Part shown: positions 1 through 9,244 of the stretch, one piece after another | Layout: each line of letters begins with the position of its first letter | Position numbering within the stretch: the stretch's first letter is position 1 | Assembly: GCA_963668495.1 (NCBI GenBank) | Contig: OY764545.1 | Coordinates: 1,054,001 to 1,118,000, forward strand | Direction: 5' to 3' | DNA from: Oleispirillum sp963668495 | GTDB taxonomy: Bacteria; Pseudomonadota; Alphaproteobacteria; Rhodospirillales; Rhodospirillaceae | Length of the DNA: 64,000 nt | Notes under the pieces: generated by a model | Database searches by the model: none | What the model was told of the DNA's origin: nothing | What the model saw: the letters and a program-made list of their open reading frames with translations, nothing else | Made by a program: the position numbers and the translations under genes

Positions 1-1
1 G

Positions 2-826
2 TTGCAAGAGGGCTTTGCCCCGCCGTTTATCCTTAAACCTGCGGTCGGTTTTTTCAGTATGGGGGTGCATTATATTGCCGATGAAGCTGACTGGAAAAAG
101 GCCCAGACCGCCATCCAGTCAGAGATGGCAGCAGTTGCCGGGCTGTATCCAACTGAAGTCATGGACGGGCGACATTTCATCTTAGAGGTGTGTATATCCG
201 GTGATGAGTACGCGGTTGATGCCTATTTCGATAAGCAAGGCAATCCAGTTATTCTGGGGGTCTTAAAGCATGCCTTTGCCAGGGCTGATGATGTCAGTGA
301 TCGCGTCTATATGACGTCAAAGGCGATTATCGAAGAGACATATTCCGCAATTCTTAAGTTTTTGACCTGCCTTGGGCAGGCGTTCGACGTTGCCACATTT
401 CCCGTGCATGTGGAAATCCGCATCAACGAAGCTGGGGTCATCACGCCAATTGAAGTCAACCCCATGCGTTTCGGCGGTTGGTGTACGACGGCAGATTTGA
501 CGGCGCGGGCGTACGGTTTTAACCCATACATCATGTATTCAGAACAGACTGCGCCGGACTGGCGGCGCATACTGTCGCAAAAAGGTGATGAGATTTACGC
601 GCTTGTCGTTCTGGATAACTCCACTGGATTGTCAGCGGATGAAATTTCTGCCTTTGATTATGATGCGGTTGTTGCGGGTCTGGAAATGCCGCTTGATGTG
701 CGAAAAATTGATTATCGCGCCTATCCCGTATTCGGTTTTTTGATGACAAAAACCCGACCGGACAACTTCGCGGAGCTAGAGCGACTGTTGCTGTCCGATT
801 TGTCTGGGTTTGTCGTGCGAGCCTGA
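2..826 (+). CDS. ATP-grasp domain protein (5' end outside window)
   Basis: The reading frame is already open at the window edge, so the true start lies upstream; about 274 residues are visible. The visible part is the C-terminal half of an ATP-grasp fold: a nucleotide-binding strand with FILKP near residue 9, an acidic metal-binding strand (ILEVCISGDEY, about residue 60), and the typical HVEIRI...ITPIEVNPMRFGG segment (about residues 136-158), whose Glu and Asn usually hold Mg-ATP. ATP-grasp enzymes join a carboxylate to an amine or thiol through an acyl phosphate; the substrate here cannot be read from the sequence. It ends just before a terminator shared with the convergent cobM gene, so a role in cobalamin synthesis is possible but not shown. 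Confidence 0.75.
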   Translation: MQEGFAPPFILKPAVGFFSMGVHYIADEADWKKAQTAIQSEMAAVAGLYPTEVMDGRHFILEVCISGDEYAVDAYFDKQGNPVILGVLKHAFARADDVSDRVYMTSKAIIEETYSAILKFLTCLGQAFDVATFPVHVEIRINEAGVITPIEVNPMRFGGWCTTADLTARAYGFNPYIMYSEQTAPDWRRILSQKGDEIYALVVLDNSTGLSADEISAFDYDAVVAGLEMPLDVRKIDYRAYPVFGFLMTKTRPDNFAELERLLLSDLSGFVVRA

Positions 827-852
827 CACATTTCTCCTTTGAAAACAGAACA

Positions 853-884
853 GCCCCGGTTTTGACCGGGGCCGTTTTGTTTTT
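853..884. terminator. Bidirectional terminator between ATP-grasp gene and cobM
   Basis: An 8-bp perfect GC-rich stem (GCCCCGGT/ACCGGGGC) with a TTTG loop is followed by a T-rich run on the plus strand and preceded by an A-rich run, so it can act in both directions. It lies between the ends of two convergent genes. Confidence 0.8.
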
Positions 885-900
885 AGCGAAACCGATTGGC

Positions 901-1683
901 TTACGCGTCTTTGTTATCGATTGGCTTGGCTTCGCGGGTGCCGGTGGTAAAGTTACGGTCATACAGGAAGCTGTCCGGGTATTCGACAGTTTCCGCCAAT
1001 GCCGGTCCAACCAGAACCAATGCGGTTTTCGTGATGCCGGCGGCTTTGGCTTTTTCTTCGATGTCTGCCAGAGTGCCCCGGACGATTTTCTCATCCGGCC
1101 AGGTCACGCGGTATACCACAACTGCCGGGCAATCTGCGCCATAGATCGGCGACAATTCGTCAGAGATTTCCTTGATGTTCAAGGCTGACAAGTGGATTGC
1201 CAAGGTCGCTTTGGTCTTGCCGATGGTGGTAAGGTCTTGACCTTCCGGCATCGGAGACGTGCGCACATTGGTGCGGGTCAGGGTGATGGTTTGGCTAATG
1301 GTCGGCAGGGTGAACTGGCGTTTCAGCGCCGCTGCAGCCCCACAATAGGCCGGAACCCCCGGTGTGACATCATAGTCAATGCCAAGGACGTCAAGGCGAC
1401 GCATTTGTTCATCAATGGCACCGTACAGAGACGGATCGCCAGTGTGAACGCGGGATACGTCATGCCCGTTTTCATGGGCAATGCGCATTTCCTCAATGAT
1501 TTCATCCAAATTCATTTTGGCGGTATCAAGGACTTTTGCATCTGCCGGGGCGGCTTCGACCACGGCGCGGGGGACCAAAGACCCAGCGTACAGGCAGACT
1601 TTACACCGTTTGATGAGCTCAAGCCCGCGTACGGTGATAAGGTCCGGTGCGCCCGGTCCGGCGCCGATAAAGTGAACGGTCAT
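901..1683 (-). CDS. cobM: Precorrin-4 C11-methyltransferase
   Basis: CobM/CbiF uses S-adenosylmethionine to methylate C11 of the corrin ring precursor in the cytoplasm. The 260-residue product has the usual family length. It shows the methyltransferase glycine loop VHFIGAGPGAPDLIT at the N-terminus and the HTGDPSLYGA substrate/SAM motif. The start was placed at 1683 because AGGAGG sits 7 bases upstream (plus-strand coordinates 1690-1695); a longer in-frame extension to 1740 has no such site. It is divergent from cbiX, separated by about 210 bases that hold the promoters of both directions. I looked there for a cobalamin riboswitch and saw none. Confidence 0.92.
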   Translation of the reverse strand: MTVHFIGAGPGAPDLITVRGLELIKRCKVCLYAGSLVPRAVVEAAPADAKVLDTAKMNLDEIIEEMRIAHENGHDVSRVHTGDPSLYGAIDEQMRRLDVLGIDYDVTPGVPAYCGAAAALKRQFTLPTISQTITLTRTNVRTSPMPEGQDLTTIGKTKATLAIHLSALNIKEISDELSPIYGADCPAVVVYRVTWPDEKIVRGTLADIEEKAKAAGITKTALVLVGPALAETVEYPDSFLYDRNFTTGTREAKPIDNKDA

Positions 1684-1894
1684 GGTGGAGCCTCCTGATA
1701 ACGAAGCGGTGAACAATTCTGTCCGCGTTATAAAGCTCAAAATGAATCATGTCAGCGGAAAATGTGGAAAAGTTCAAAATCCCTTGTGGATGGTGGCGGC
1801 TCCGAATACTTTTGCACTCCGGTGAGGCTTTGTTTTGTGGGCGTTATAGTGTAACGTGCCTGCAAATCTATGAAGCCAGAGGAATGGAACACAA

Positions 1895-3079
<1,185 letters not shown>

Positions 3080-3187
3080 GCCAAAACTCAGGCTATAAAC
3101 ACTGCCGGGGCCGTATGCAGGGGTACAAATATTCCTGTGGCCCCGGCGAAAATGCTCTTAGAGCCTAATAAAGACGAGAGACAGTCC

Positions 3188-3841
3188 ATGAAATTCGATT
3201 ACATTACGGACCCTGATGAAATCTATCGCATTTCCTTTGAAACCATTGAGGCAGAATGTGACCTTTCTCAGGTGCCTGAAGACCTGAAATCCACCGTTAT
3301 CCGTATGGTTCACGCCAGTGGTGATACTGGACTGTCCAAGTATGTTGGATTTTCGCCGGATGCAGCGGTTGCCGGTAAGGCCGCGTTAAATCGTGGTGCT
3401 CGCATCTTTACCGATGTGAAAATGGTCGGTCACGGAATTAGCCGCCCGAATCTTGTCGAAGGCACGGAAATTGTGACTTTGGTTGACCATCCTGATATCG
3501 CGGCTGCGGCAAAGCGTCAGGGCACAACCCGTTCTGCCGTGGCGGTGGACGTTTGGGGTGATGCGATTGAGGGTAGCATTGTGGCTATCGGTAATGCACC
3601 GACCGCTTTGTTCCGTTTGTTGGAAGTGATGTCCGAAGGTGGTCCGAAACCTGCCCTGATTATTGGTATGCCGGTTGGCTTCGTCGGTGCGGCAGAATCC
3701 AAGGATGCCTTGGTTAACCATTCTTGCGGCGTGCCGTTTATCACCGTCCGTGGTCGCCGGGGTGGTAGCCCGCTGGCGGCGTCAGCTTTGAATGCTTTGG
3801 CAATTGCAGCCAAAGCCGAACGGAATGGAGAAACTGCGTGA
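3188..3841 (+). CDS. cobH: Precorrin-8X methylmutase
   Basis: CobH/CbiC moves the methyl group from C11 to C12 to give hydrogenobyrinic acid or the cobalt analogue. The 217-residue product has the family's catalytic histidine in IRMVHASGDTGL (His42) and the GNAPTALF and HSCGVPFITVRGRRGGS motifs near the C-terminus. The start at 3188 (MKFDYITDP) matches homologues better than the in-frame codon at 3137. It lies about 110 bases after cbiX and overlaps cobL by four bases (GTGA), so the two are translationally coupled. Confidence 0.93.
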   Translation: MKFDYITDPDEIYRISFETIEAECDLSQVPEDLKSTVIRMVHASGDTGLSKYVGFSPDAAVAGKAALNRGARIFTDVKMVGHGISRPNLVEGTEIVTLVDHPDIAAAAKRQGTTRSAVAVDVWGDAIEGSIVAIGNAPTALFRLLEVMSEGGPKPALIIGMPVGFVGAAESKDALVNHSCGVPFITVRGRRGGSPLAASALNALAIAAKAERNGETA

Positions 3842-5058
3842 CCCAATCTGCAATTGAACCCTGGCTGATGGTTATTGGCCTTGGGGAAGATGGATTGGCA
3901 GGACTAAGTGAAGCGGCTCGGGATGCTCTCGATGCCGCTGACCTGATTGTGGGCGCACGCCGTCTGATGAATATGGTTCCCGACGATGGCCGGGATCGCA
4001 TTATTTGGGCTGGTCTGGATGGCACTATTGATGCCATTAGTACCGCTCGTGGACGAAAAGTCGCGGTGCTGGCAAGTGGTAACCCTATGTGGTTTGGCGT
4101 TGGGTCCGTCCTGTTCAAACGTTTTGATCCGGCGGAAATTAAAATGTTCCCGGGGCCGAGTGCATTTTCCCTGACCTGTTCGCGTATGGGCTGGTCCATG
4201 CAGGATACGGTCGAAGTCTCAGCCCATGCGTTTCCTTTGGAATCCCTTGGGCGTCATTTGCATCCGGGCGTAAAAATTGTTGCGCTCAGCCGTGACGGGG
4301 ATACGCCTGCCGGAATTGCAGCGTTCCTGTCTGAACGCGGATTTGGCAGCAGCAAAATGACCGTGTTTGAGGCAATGGGTGGCGCGGATGAGCGGCGTCT
4401 TGATGGTGTAGCCATTGACTGGATGCATCCCGCCGGCGCGTCTTTGAATACGGTTGCTATTGAAATTATTGCCGATGCCGATGCGCGCATCTATGGCATT
4501 GCACCGGGGCTGCCCGATGATGCCTTTATTCACGATGGGTTGTTGACCAAGCGTGAAGTGCGTGCGGTGACGTTGGCGGCCCTTGCCCCCCGTCCGGGTG
4601 AGGTGCTGTGGGATGTGGGTGCGGGGAACGGCTCGATTTCCATCGAGTGGCTGCGCATTAACCCAACAGGCCGCGCGATTGCGGTCGAGCGCAATTACGA
4701 ACGGGCGGAGGTGATGAAAATCAACGCCAACCGTTTGGGAGCCCCAACCATTGAGGTTGTTGAAGGTTCCGTCCCCGAAGTCTTGGACGAAATTCTGGCA
4801 GAGCCGGACGTGATCTTTATCGGGGGTGGTTTGACTTCCGGTGATACGTTGGCGTACTGCTGGGACCGACTCCCGTCCGGTGGGCGGCTTGTGGTCAATG
4901 TGGTGGCTTTGGAATCTGCAGCAGAGTTGTTTGCATTTCAGAAAACTTATGGCGGCACATTGACTCAGCTTGCGATTGCGCGTAATGCCCCGGTGGGCGG
5001 TATGACCAAATTTGAACCGATGGCGCCAGTCATTCAATATGCCGGAGTAAAAGCGTGA
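3838..5058 (+). CDS. cobL: Precorrin-6Y C5,15-methyltransferase (decarboxylating), CbiE-CbiT fusion
   Basis: CobL methylates C5 and C15 and decarboxylates the C12 acetate side chain. The 406-residue protein combines a CbiE tetrapyrrole methylase half (LMVIGLGEDGLAGLS from about residue 10; ASGNPMWFGVGS about residue 79) and a CbiT Rossmann methyltransferase half (GEVLWDVGAGNGSISIEW about residue 255). It starts with GTG that overlaps the cobH stop and ends overlapping the cobI GTG start by four bases, so three successive genes are coupled. Confidence 0.94.
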   Translation: MTQSAIEPWLMVIGLGEDGLAGLSEAARDALDAADLIVGARRLMNMVPDDGRDRIIWAGLDGTIDAISTARGRKVAVLASGNPMWFGVGSVLFKRFDPAEIKMFPGPSAFSLTCSRMGWSMQDTVEVSAHAFPLESLGRHLHPGVKIVALSRDGDTPAGIAAFLSERGFGSSKMTVFEAMGGADERRLDGVAIDWMHPAGASLNTVAIEIIADADARIYGIAPGLPDDAFIHDGLLTKREVRAVTLAALAPRPGEVLWDVGAGNGSISIEWLRINPTGRAIAVERNYERAEVMKINANRLGAPTIEVVEGSVPEVLDEILAEPDVIFIGGGLTSGDTLAYCWDRLPSGGRLVVNVVALESAAELFAFQKTYGGTLTQLAIARNAPVGGMTKFEPMAPVIQYAGVKA

Positions 5059-5750
5059 CCGGAAAAATCTATGGCCTGGGCCTTGGCCCCGGTGATCCTG
5101 AACTTGTAACCATGAAGACCGTGCGTCTGATCCAGACGCTGCCGGTTATTGCCTATCCAGAAAGCCAACGTGCCCCGAGTTTTGCCCGGCGCATTGCGGC
5201 GCAATACATTCCGGATACGGCAATTGAGCTGAAACTGCACACGCCGATGGTGATTGATGCGGCGGTGGCTCAAAGTGAGTACGACAAACAGGCCGAAATT
5301 ATTGCCGAACATTTGGACGCGGGCCGTGACGTTGGCCTGTTGTGCGAAGGGGACCCCTTCTTGTTCGGCAGTTTCATGTATTTGTACGATCGTTTGATGG
5401 ACCGTTACGAAGTTGAAGTCATTCCTGGCGTGACCTCGGTGACGGCAGCGGCAGCGGCAGCCGGGACTCCCCTGTGCAGCCGTGAAGATGTGATGACCGT
5501 TTTGTCCGGAACCATGCCGGAAGAAGAACTGGAAAAGCATCTCTCTGTTTCCAATTCTGCGGTGATCATGAAGGTTGGTCGTCACTTACCGAAAATCCGT
5601 AACCTGATTGAAAAGCTGGGTTGCCTGCAAAGTTCGGTTTACGTGGAACGTGCCCTGAATGTTGACCAAAAGGTTATGGGCTTGTCCCGCCTTGAAGGTG
5701 ATATTGCGCCGTACTTCTCCATCATTTTGTTCTTCCGCGATTCGGAATAA
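5055..5750 (+). CDS. cobI: Precorrin-2 C20-methyltransferase
   Basis: CobI/CbiL adds the C20 methyl group that commits the tetrapyrrole to corrin formation. The 231-residue product shows the SAM-binding loop GLGLGPGDPELVTMKTV at the N-terminus, CEGDPFLFGSFMYLYDRL (about residue 96) and PGVTSVTAAAAAAGTPL (about residue 125). The GTG start overlaps the end of cobL by four bases. The next gene follows after 7 bases. Confidence 0.94.
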   Translation: MTGKIYGLGLGPGDPELVTMKTVRLIQTLPVIAYPESQRAPSFARRIAAQYIPDTAIELKLHTPMVIDAAVAQSEYDKQAEIIAEHLDAGRDVGLLCEGDPFLFGSFMYLYDRLMDRYEVEVIPGVTSVTAAAAAAGTPLCSREDVMTVLSGTMPEEELEKHLSVSNSAVIMKVGRHLPKIRNLIEKLGCLQSSVYVERALNVDQKVMGLSRLEGDIAPYFSIILFFRDSE

Positions 5751-5757
5751 TGGGTTC

Positions 5758-7590
5758 ATGACACAAACAACACTGCCGACGGCGATTGTCGTCTATTCGG
5801 AAAGCGGCCTCGCCGTTGCTGAGAAAATCCGTTCTATCCTGCCAAATGCCGAAATCCATGGCTTTGACAAGCGCGTATCCAAAGCCGATGTCATGTTCAC
5901 GGACTCGACGGCTCACCTGCGCAGCCTGTTCACCCATGGTCAAGGTATCATTGGTGTGTGTGCTGCCGGAATTCTGGTGCGGACGTTGGCTCCGTGCCTT
6001 GAAGACAAATGGCAGGAGCCGCCGGTTCTGGCAGTGGCACAAGATGGCAGTGTTGTTGTGCCGTTGTTGGGTGGACACCATGGGGCCAATAAACTGGCCC
6101 GCACCTTGTCGGCTGCATTGGATAGCACCGCGGGTGTGACCACTGCGGGTGATGTGCGGTTTGATATTGCCTTGGATGAGCCGCCGGAAGGTTGGCAAAT
6201 TGAAAACCCGTTGGTTGCCAAGGATGTGGTCGGACGCCTGTTGTCCGGTTCTCCGGTTGGGTTGGATGTTGAAGTCGGCGATGCGGCTTGGCTGACCGAT
6301 TGCGGCGCTGAATTTGTTGCGGATGCTCCGGTGCGGATTCTGGTTACGGATCAGGCCGAGCGTGCGGATGATGCAACGTTGGTGGCACATCCGCCGGTTC
6401 TGACACTTGGCGTCGGCTGCAACCGGGATACCACGGCTGAAGAAGTTATCGAGTTGGTCTCGTCCGTATTGGCGGAAGCCAAACTGTCCGCAGGGTCCAT
6501 CGCCTGTCTGGCATCCATTGATGCCAAAATGGATGAAAAGGCTCTGCATGCGGCAGCGGCACATTTCAATATTCCGGCCCGTTTCTTCACACCGGAAAAA
6601 CTTTGTGAATATACGGATCAGCTGAGCGATAAATCTGAACATGCCTTTAAGGCGGTTGGGTGCTACGGCGTGTCCGAAGGCTCGGCCCTTGCTGCCAGCG
6701 ATGGCGGTGAACTGGTTGTTACCAAAACCAAATCTGTGAACGCCACCTGTGCCATTGCGCGGGCAAAAACCAATGTTGATCCGCGTGCCGTCGGGCAAAA
6801 ACGCGGGACGCTGACTGTTGTTGGTCTTGGTCCGGGTAGTGATGCGTGGCGATCCCCGGATGCCACACATGCTTTGCGCCGTGCGGATGCGGTTGTTGGT
6901 TACAAACGCTACCTGAACTTGGTCAAAGACCTGATCGCGGGCAAAGAAACCCACATGTCTGGGATGACCCGTGAAGAGGTCCGTGTGACCAAGGCACTGG
7001 ATCTTGCTGCAGAAGGCAAAGACGTTTGTTTGGTCTGTTCCGGTGATCCGGGAATTTATGCCTTGGCGTCTTTGACCATGGAAATGCTGGATAAGGGTGA
7101 ACACCGTCCAGATTGGCGCCGTGTTGCCGTACGCATTGTGCCGGGAATTACCGCTGCACAGGGTGCTGCGGCCTTGGCAGGTGCGCCGATGGGGCACGAT
7201 TTCTGCCTGATTTCCTTGTCTGATTTGCTGACCGAATGGGAAACCATTGAAACCCGGCTTAAGGCTGCTGCTCTCGGTGATTTCATCGTTGCGCTGTATA
7301 ACCCGGTTTCTCGCAAACGCCGTTCCCAAATTGAGCGGGCTCGGGACATTCTTTTGACCGGACGTCCGGCATCGACTCCGGTGACCATTGCCCGTAACGT
7401 GGGTCGCGAAGACGAAAGTCTGAACGTGATTACCTTGGGTGAGTTGACCCCGGATCATGCAGATATGCTCAGCATGGTGATTATCGGCAACCAAACCACC
7501 AAGGCATTCGATACGGCAGAACGGACTTGGGTGTATTCTCCGCGTGGTTATGCAAAGAAACTGTCGTTCTTGGTGGACGACGGTAAGTAA
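5758..7590 (+). CDS. cobJ: Fused cobalt-precorrin-5A hydrolase / precorrin-3B C17-methyltransferase (CbiG-CbiH)
   Basis: This 610-residue protein joins two activities. Residues 1 to about 340 are CbiG: an N-terminal domain with GIIGVCAAGILVRTLAP and PLLGGHHGANKLA, a variable middle, and a CobE-like C-terminal domain (CLASIDAKMDEKAL, GSALAASDGGELVVTKTKS). CbiG opens the ring lactone and releases the C20 carbon as acetaldehyde in the cobalt-early route. Residues about 350 to 610 are CobJ/CbiH (TVVGLGPGSDAW, VCSGDPGIYALASL, ALYNPVSRKRR), which methylates C17 and contracts the ring. The start is the ATG after the cobI stop; a longer upstream frame overlaps cobI. A terminator follows, closing the cluster. 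Confidence 0.92.
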   Translation: MTQTTLPTAIVVYSESGLAVAEKIRSILPNAEIHGFDKRVSKADVMFTDSTAHLRSLFTHGQGIIGVCAAGILVRTLAPCLEDKWQEPPVLAVAQDGSVVVPLLGGHHGANKLARTLSAALDSTAGVTTAGDVRFDIALDEPPEGWQIENPLVAKDVVGRLLSGSPVGLDVEVGDAAWLTDCGAEFVADAPVRILVTDQAERADDATLVAHPPVLTLGVGCNRDTTAEEVIELVSSVLAEAKLSAGSIACLASIDAKMDEKALHAAAAHFNIPARFFTPEKLCEYTDQLSDKSEHAFKAVGCYGVSEGSALAASDGGELVVTKTKSVNATCAIARAKTNVDPRAVGQKRGTLTVVGLGPGSDAWRSPDATHALRRADAVVGYKRYLNLVKDLIAGKETHMSGMTREEVRVTKALDLAAEGKDVCLVCSGDPGIYALASLTMEMLDKGEHRPDWRRVAVRIVPGITAAQGAAALAGAPMGHDFCLISLSDLLTEWETIETRLKAAALGDFIVALYNPVSRKRRSQIERARDILLTGRPASTPVTIARNVGREDESLNVITLGELTPDHADMLSMVIIGNQTTKAFDTAERTWVYSPRGYAKKLSFLVDDGK

Positions 7591-7620
7591 TCTTCGCAGT
7601 CCTTGCTAAATGCCTACAAA

Positions 7621-7650
7621 AACCGCCCTAGATTGGGGCGGTTTTTTGTT
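7621..7650 (+). terminator. Terminator after cobJ
   Basis: An 8-bp stem AACCGCCC/GGGCGGTT with a 7-base loop runs into TTTTTTGTT. It lies about 30 bases after the cobJ stop. Confidence 0.85.
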
Positions 7651-7802
7651 GCGGGTGGTGAATAGTGGACCCCTGAATTCAATTCATTATCTGGGCGATA
7701 AAAATTACGTTTTTCCTTATGCATCTGTAAAATTTATGACTTTGGTACGAAAACGGGTTGAAGTCTTCGTTCATAGTCTTGTAATTATGATGACATCTAA
7801 AC

Positions 7803-7840
7803 CCCGTCCGGGAAGAGATTCTCGCACGGGCTTGTTTTTT
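7803..7840 (+). terminator. Terminator-like hairpin in the argG leader
   Basis: CCCGT (7803-7807) pairs with ACGGG (7826-7830), with GAGA/TCTC pairing inside, and the run CTTGTTTTTT follows at once. It ends 29 bases before the argG start codon, so it could end a leader transcript or act as an attenuator. A 21-codon frame at 7787-7852 with three Arg codons spans the hairpin but lacks a clear ribosome binding site. Confidence 0.5.
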
Positions 7841-7868
7841 CCTGATGCTTGAAGAAAGGCTTACGTAC

Positions 7869-9080
7869 ATGACGAACGGCGTCAAAAAGGTCGTTCTGGC
7901 TTACTCCGGTGGCTTGGATACCTCAATCATTCTGAAGTGGCTCAAAGACGTTTATAACTGCGAGGTTGTGACGTTTACGGCTGATATCGGTCAGGGGGAA
8001 GAGGTCGAACCGGCACGACGAAAAGCCGAAATGCTCGGTATCAAGGAAATCTATATCGATGATCTGCGTGAAGAATTTGTCCGCGATTACGTGTTCCCGA
8101 TGTTCCGTGCCAATGCCCTGTATGAGGGACAGTACCTGCTTGGTACCTCGATCGCACGTCCGTTGATTGCCAAACGCCAAATCGAAATTGCCTTGGAAAC
8201 CGGGGCTGATGCGGTGTCCCATGGTGCAACCGGCAAAGGCAACGATCAGGTGCGGTTCGAGTTGGGCTATTATGCGCTGAAACCGGATATCAAGGTCATC
8301 GCGCCGTGGCGTGAGTGGGACCTGATGAGCCGGACCAAGCTTATTGAATACGCCCAGAAAAACCAAATTCCGGTGCCGAAAGACAAGCATGGTGAATCGC
8401 CGTACTCCATGGATGCCAACCTTTTGCACATTTCTTATGAAGGTAAGGCTCTGGAAGATCCGTGGGTTGCTCCTGATGAAGACATGTTCCGTCGCACCGT
8501 CAGCCCGGAAAAAGCCCCGGACGAAGCCGAAATCATCGAAATCGAATTCGAAAAAGGTGATCCGGTTGCTGTCAATGGCGTGAAAATGACTCCGGCGACC
8601 TTGCTGGAACATTTGAACAAACTCGGTGGGAAACACGGTATCGGTCGTTTGGATATCGTTGAAAACCGTTTTGTCGGCATGAAATCCCGCGGTGTTTACG
8701 AAACTCCTGGTGGGACGATCTTGTGGAAAGCACACCGCGACATCGAAACCATCACCGTTGACCGTGAAGCTCTGCATCTGAAAGACGAACTGATGCCGCG
8801 CTACGCCAAGTTGGTCTACAACGGCTATTGGTTCGCGCCGGAACGGGAAATGTTGCAGTCCGCCATTGATGCGACCCAGAAAAACGTTAACGGCGTTGTT
8901 CGTCTGAAACTGTACAAAGGCAATGTGATTGCCATTGGTCGTAAGTCTCAGAACAGCCTGTATGACATGGATACGGTGACTTTCGAGGAAGACACGGTCT
9001 ACAATCAGGGTGATGCAGAAGGGTTTATTAAACTCAATGCCTTGCGTCTGCGTCTGAAAGCACAAGCTGAAAACCGCTGA
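7869..9080 (+). CDS. argG: Argininosuccinate synthase
   Basis: ArgG joins citrulline and aspartate with ATP to make argininosuccinate, the penultimate step of arginine synthesis. The 403-residue product has the family length, with the PP-loop ATP motif VVLAYSGGLDTS at residues 8-19, GATGKGNDQVRFE (about residue 118), and the SPYSMDANLLHISYEG segment. The start at 7869 follows GAAGAAAGG with good spacing; an ATG at 7845 would add eight residues with no better site. It is a single gene with its own terminator. Confidence 0.96.
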   Translation: MTNGVKKVVLAYSGGLDTSIILKWLKDVYNCEVVTFTADIGQGEEVEPARRKAEMLGIKEIYIDDLREEFVRDYVFPMFRANALYEGQYLLGTSIARPLIAKRQIEIALETGADAVSHGATGKGNDQVRFELGYYALKPDIKVIAPWREWDLMSRTKLIEYAQKNQIPVPKDKHGESPYSMDANLLHISYEGKALEDPWVAPDEDMFRRTVSPEKAPDEAEIIEIEFEKGDPVAVNGVKMTPATLLEHLNKLGGKHGIGRLDIVENRFVGMKSRGVYETPGGTILWKAHRDIETITVDREALHLKDELMPRYAKLVYNGYWFAPEREMLQSAIDATQKNVNGVVRLKLYKGNVIAIGRKSQNSLYDMDTVTFEEDTVYNQGDAEGFIKLNALRLRLKAQAENR

Positions 9081-9113
9081 TTGCTTTTTTGACTGTCAGT
9101 TGCCTTGAATCGG

Positions 9114-9141
9114 AAAAGCCCCGCTGTATGCGGGGCTTTTT
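9114..9141 (+). terminator. Terminator after argG
   Basis: AAAAGCCCCGC pairs with GCGGGGCTTTT around a TGTAT loop and is followed by T residues. It separates argG from the FIST operon promoter. Confidence 0.9.
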
Positions 9142-9157
9142 GTGCGAGTCTTGTTCA

Positions 9158-9179
9158 AACTGTGACATTTGTCACAGTT
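9158..9179. promoter_or_regulatory. CRP/FNR-family operator (CRP-type palindrome) before the FIST operon
   Basis: A perfect 10+2+10 inverted repeat, AACTGTGACA-TT-TGTCACAGTT, contains TGTGA-N6-TCACA, which is the classic CRP binding consensus. A weak -10 candidate, TATCAG, lies at 9201-9206; it would place the palindrome centre near -42, as in class II activation. Which CRP/FNR-family protein binds is not known from the window. Confidence 0.7.
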
Positions 9180-9244
9180 CGTTGGTTTAAACCGCGACGA
9201 TATCAGCATATATCATGAGTCTGACAAATGAGCGCGGATCAGAT

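Noticed and set aside
1684..1894. Possible cobalamin riboswitch before cbiX
   Set aside because: I looked for the conserved B12-box and the surrounding stems on both strands and did not see them.
5722..7494. A 590-residue open frame on the minus strand
   Set aside because: It is antisense to the CbiG-CbiH fusion, rich in Arg, Gln and His, and without family motifs.
7923..9065. A 380-residue open frame antisense to argG
   Set aside because: argG is clear on the plus strand; the antisense product shows no motifs.
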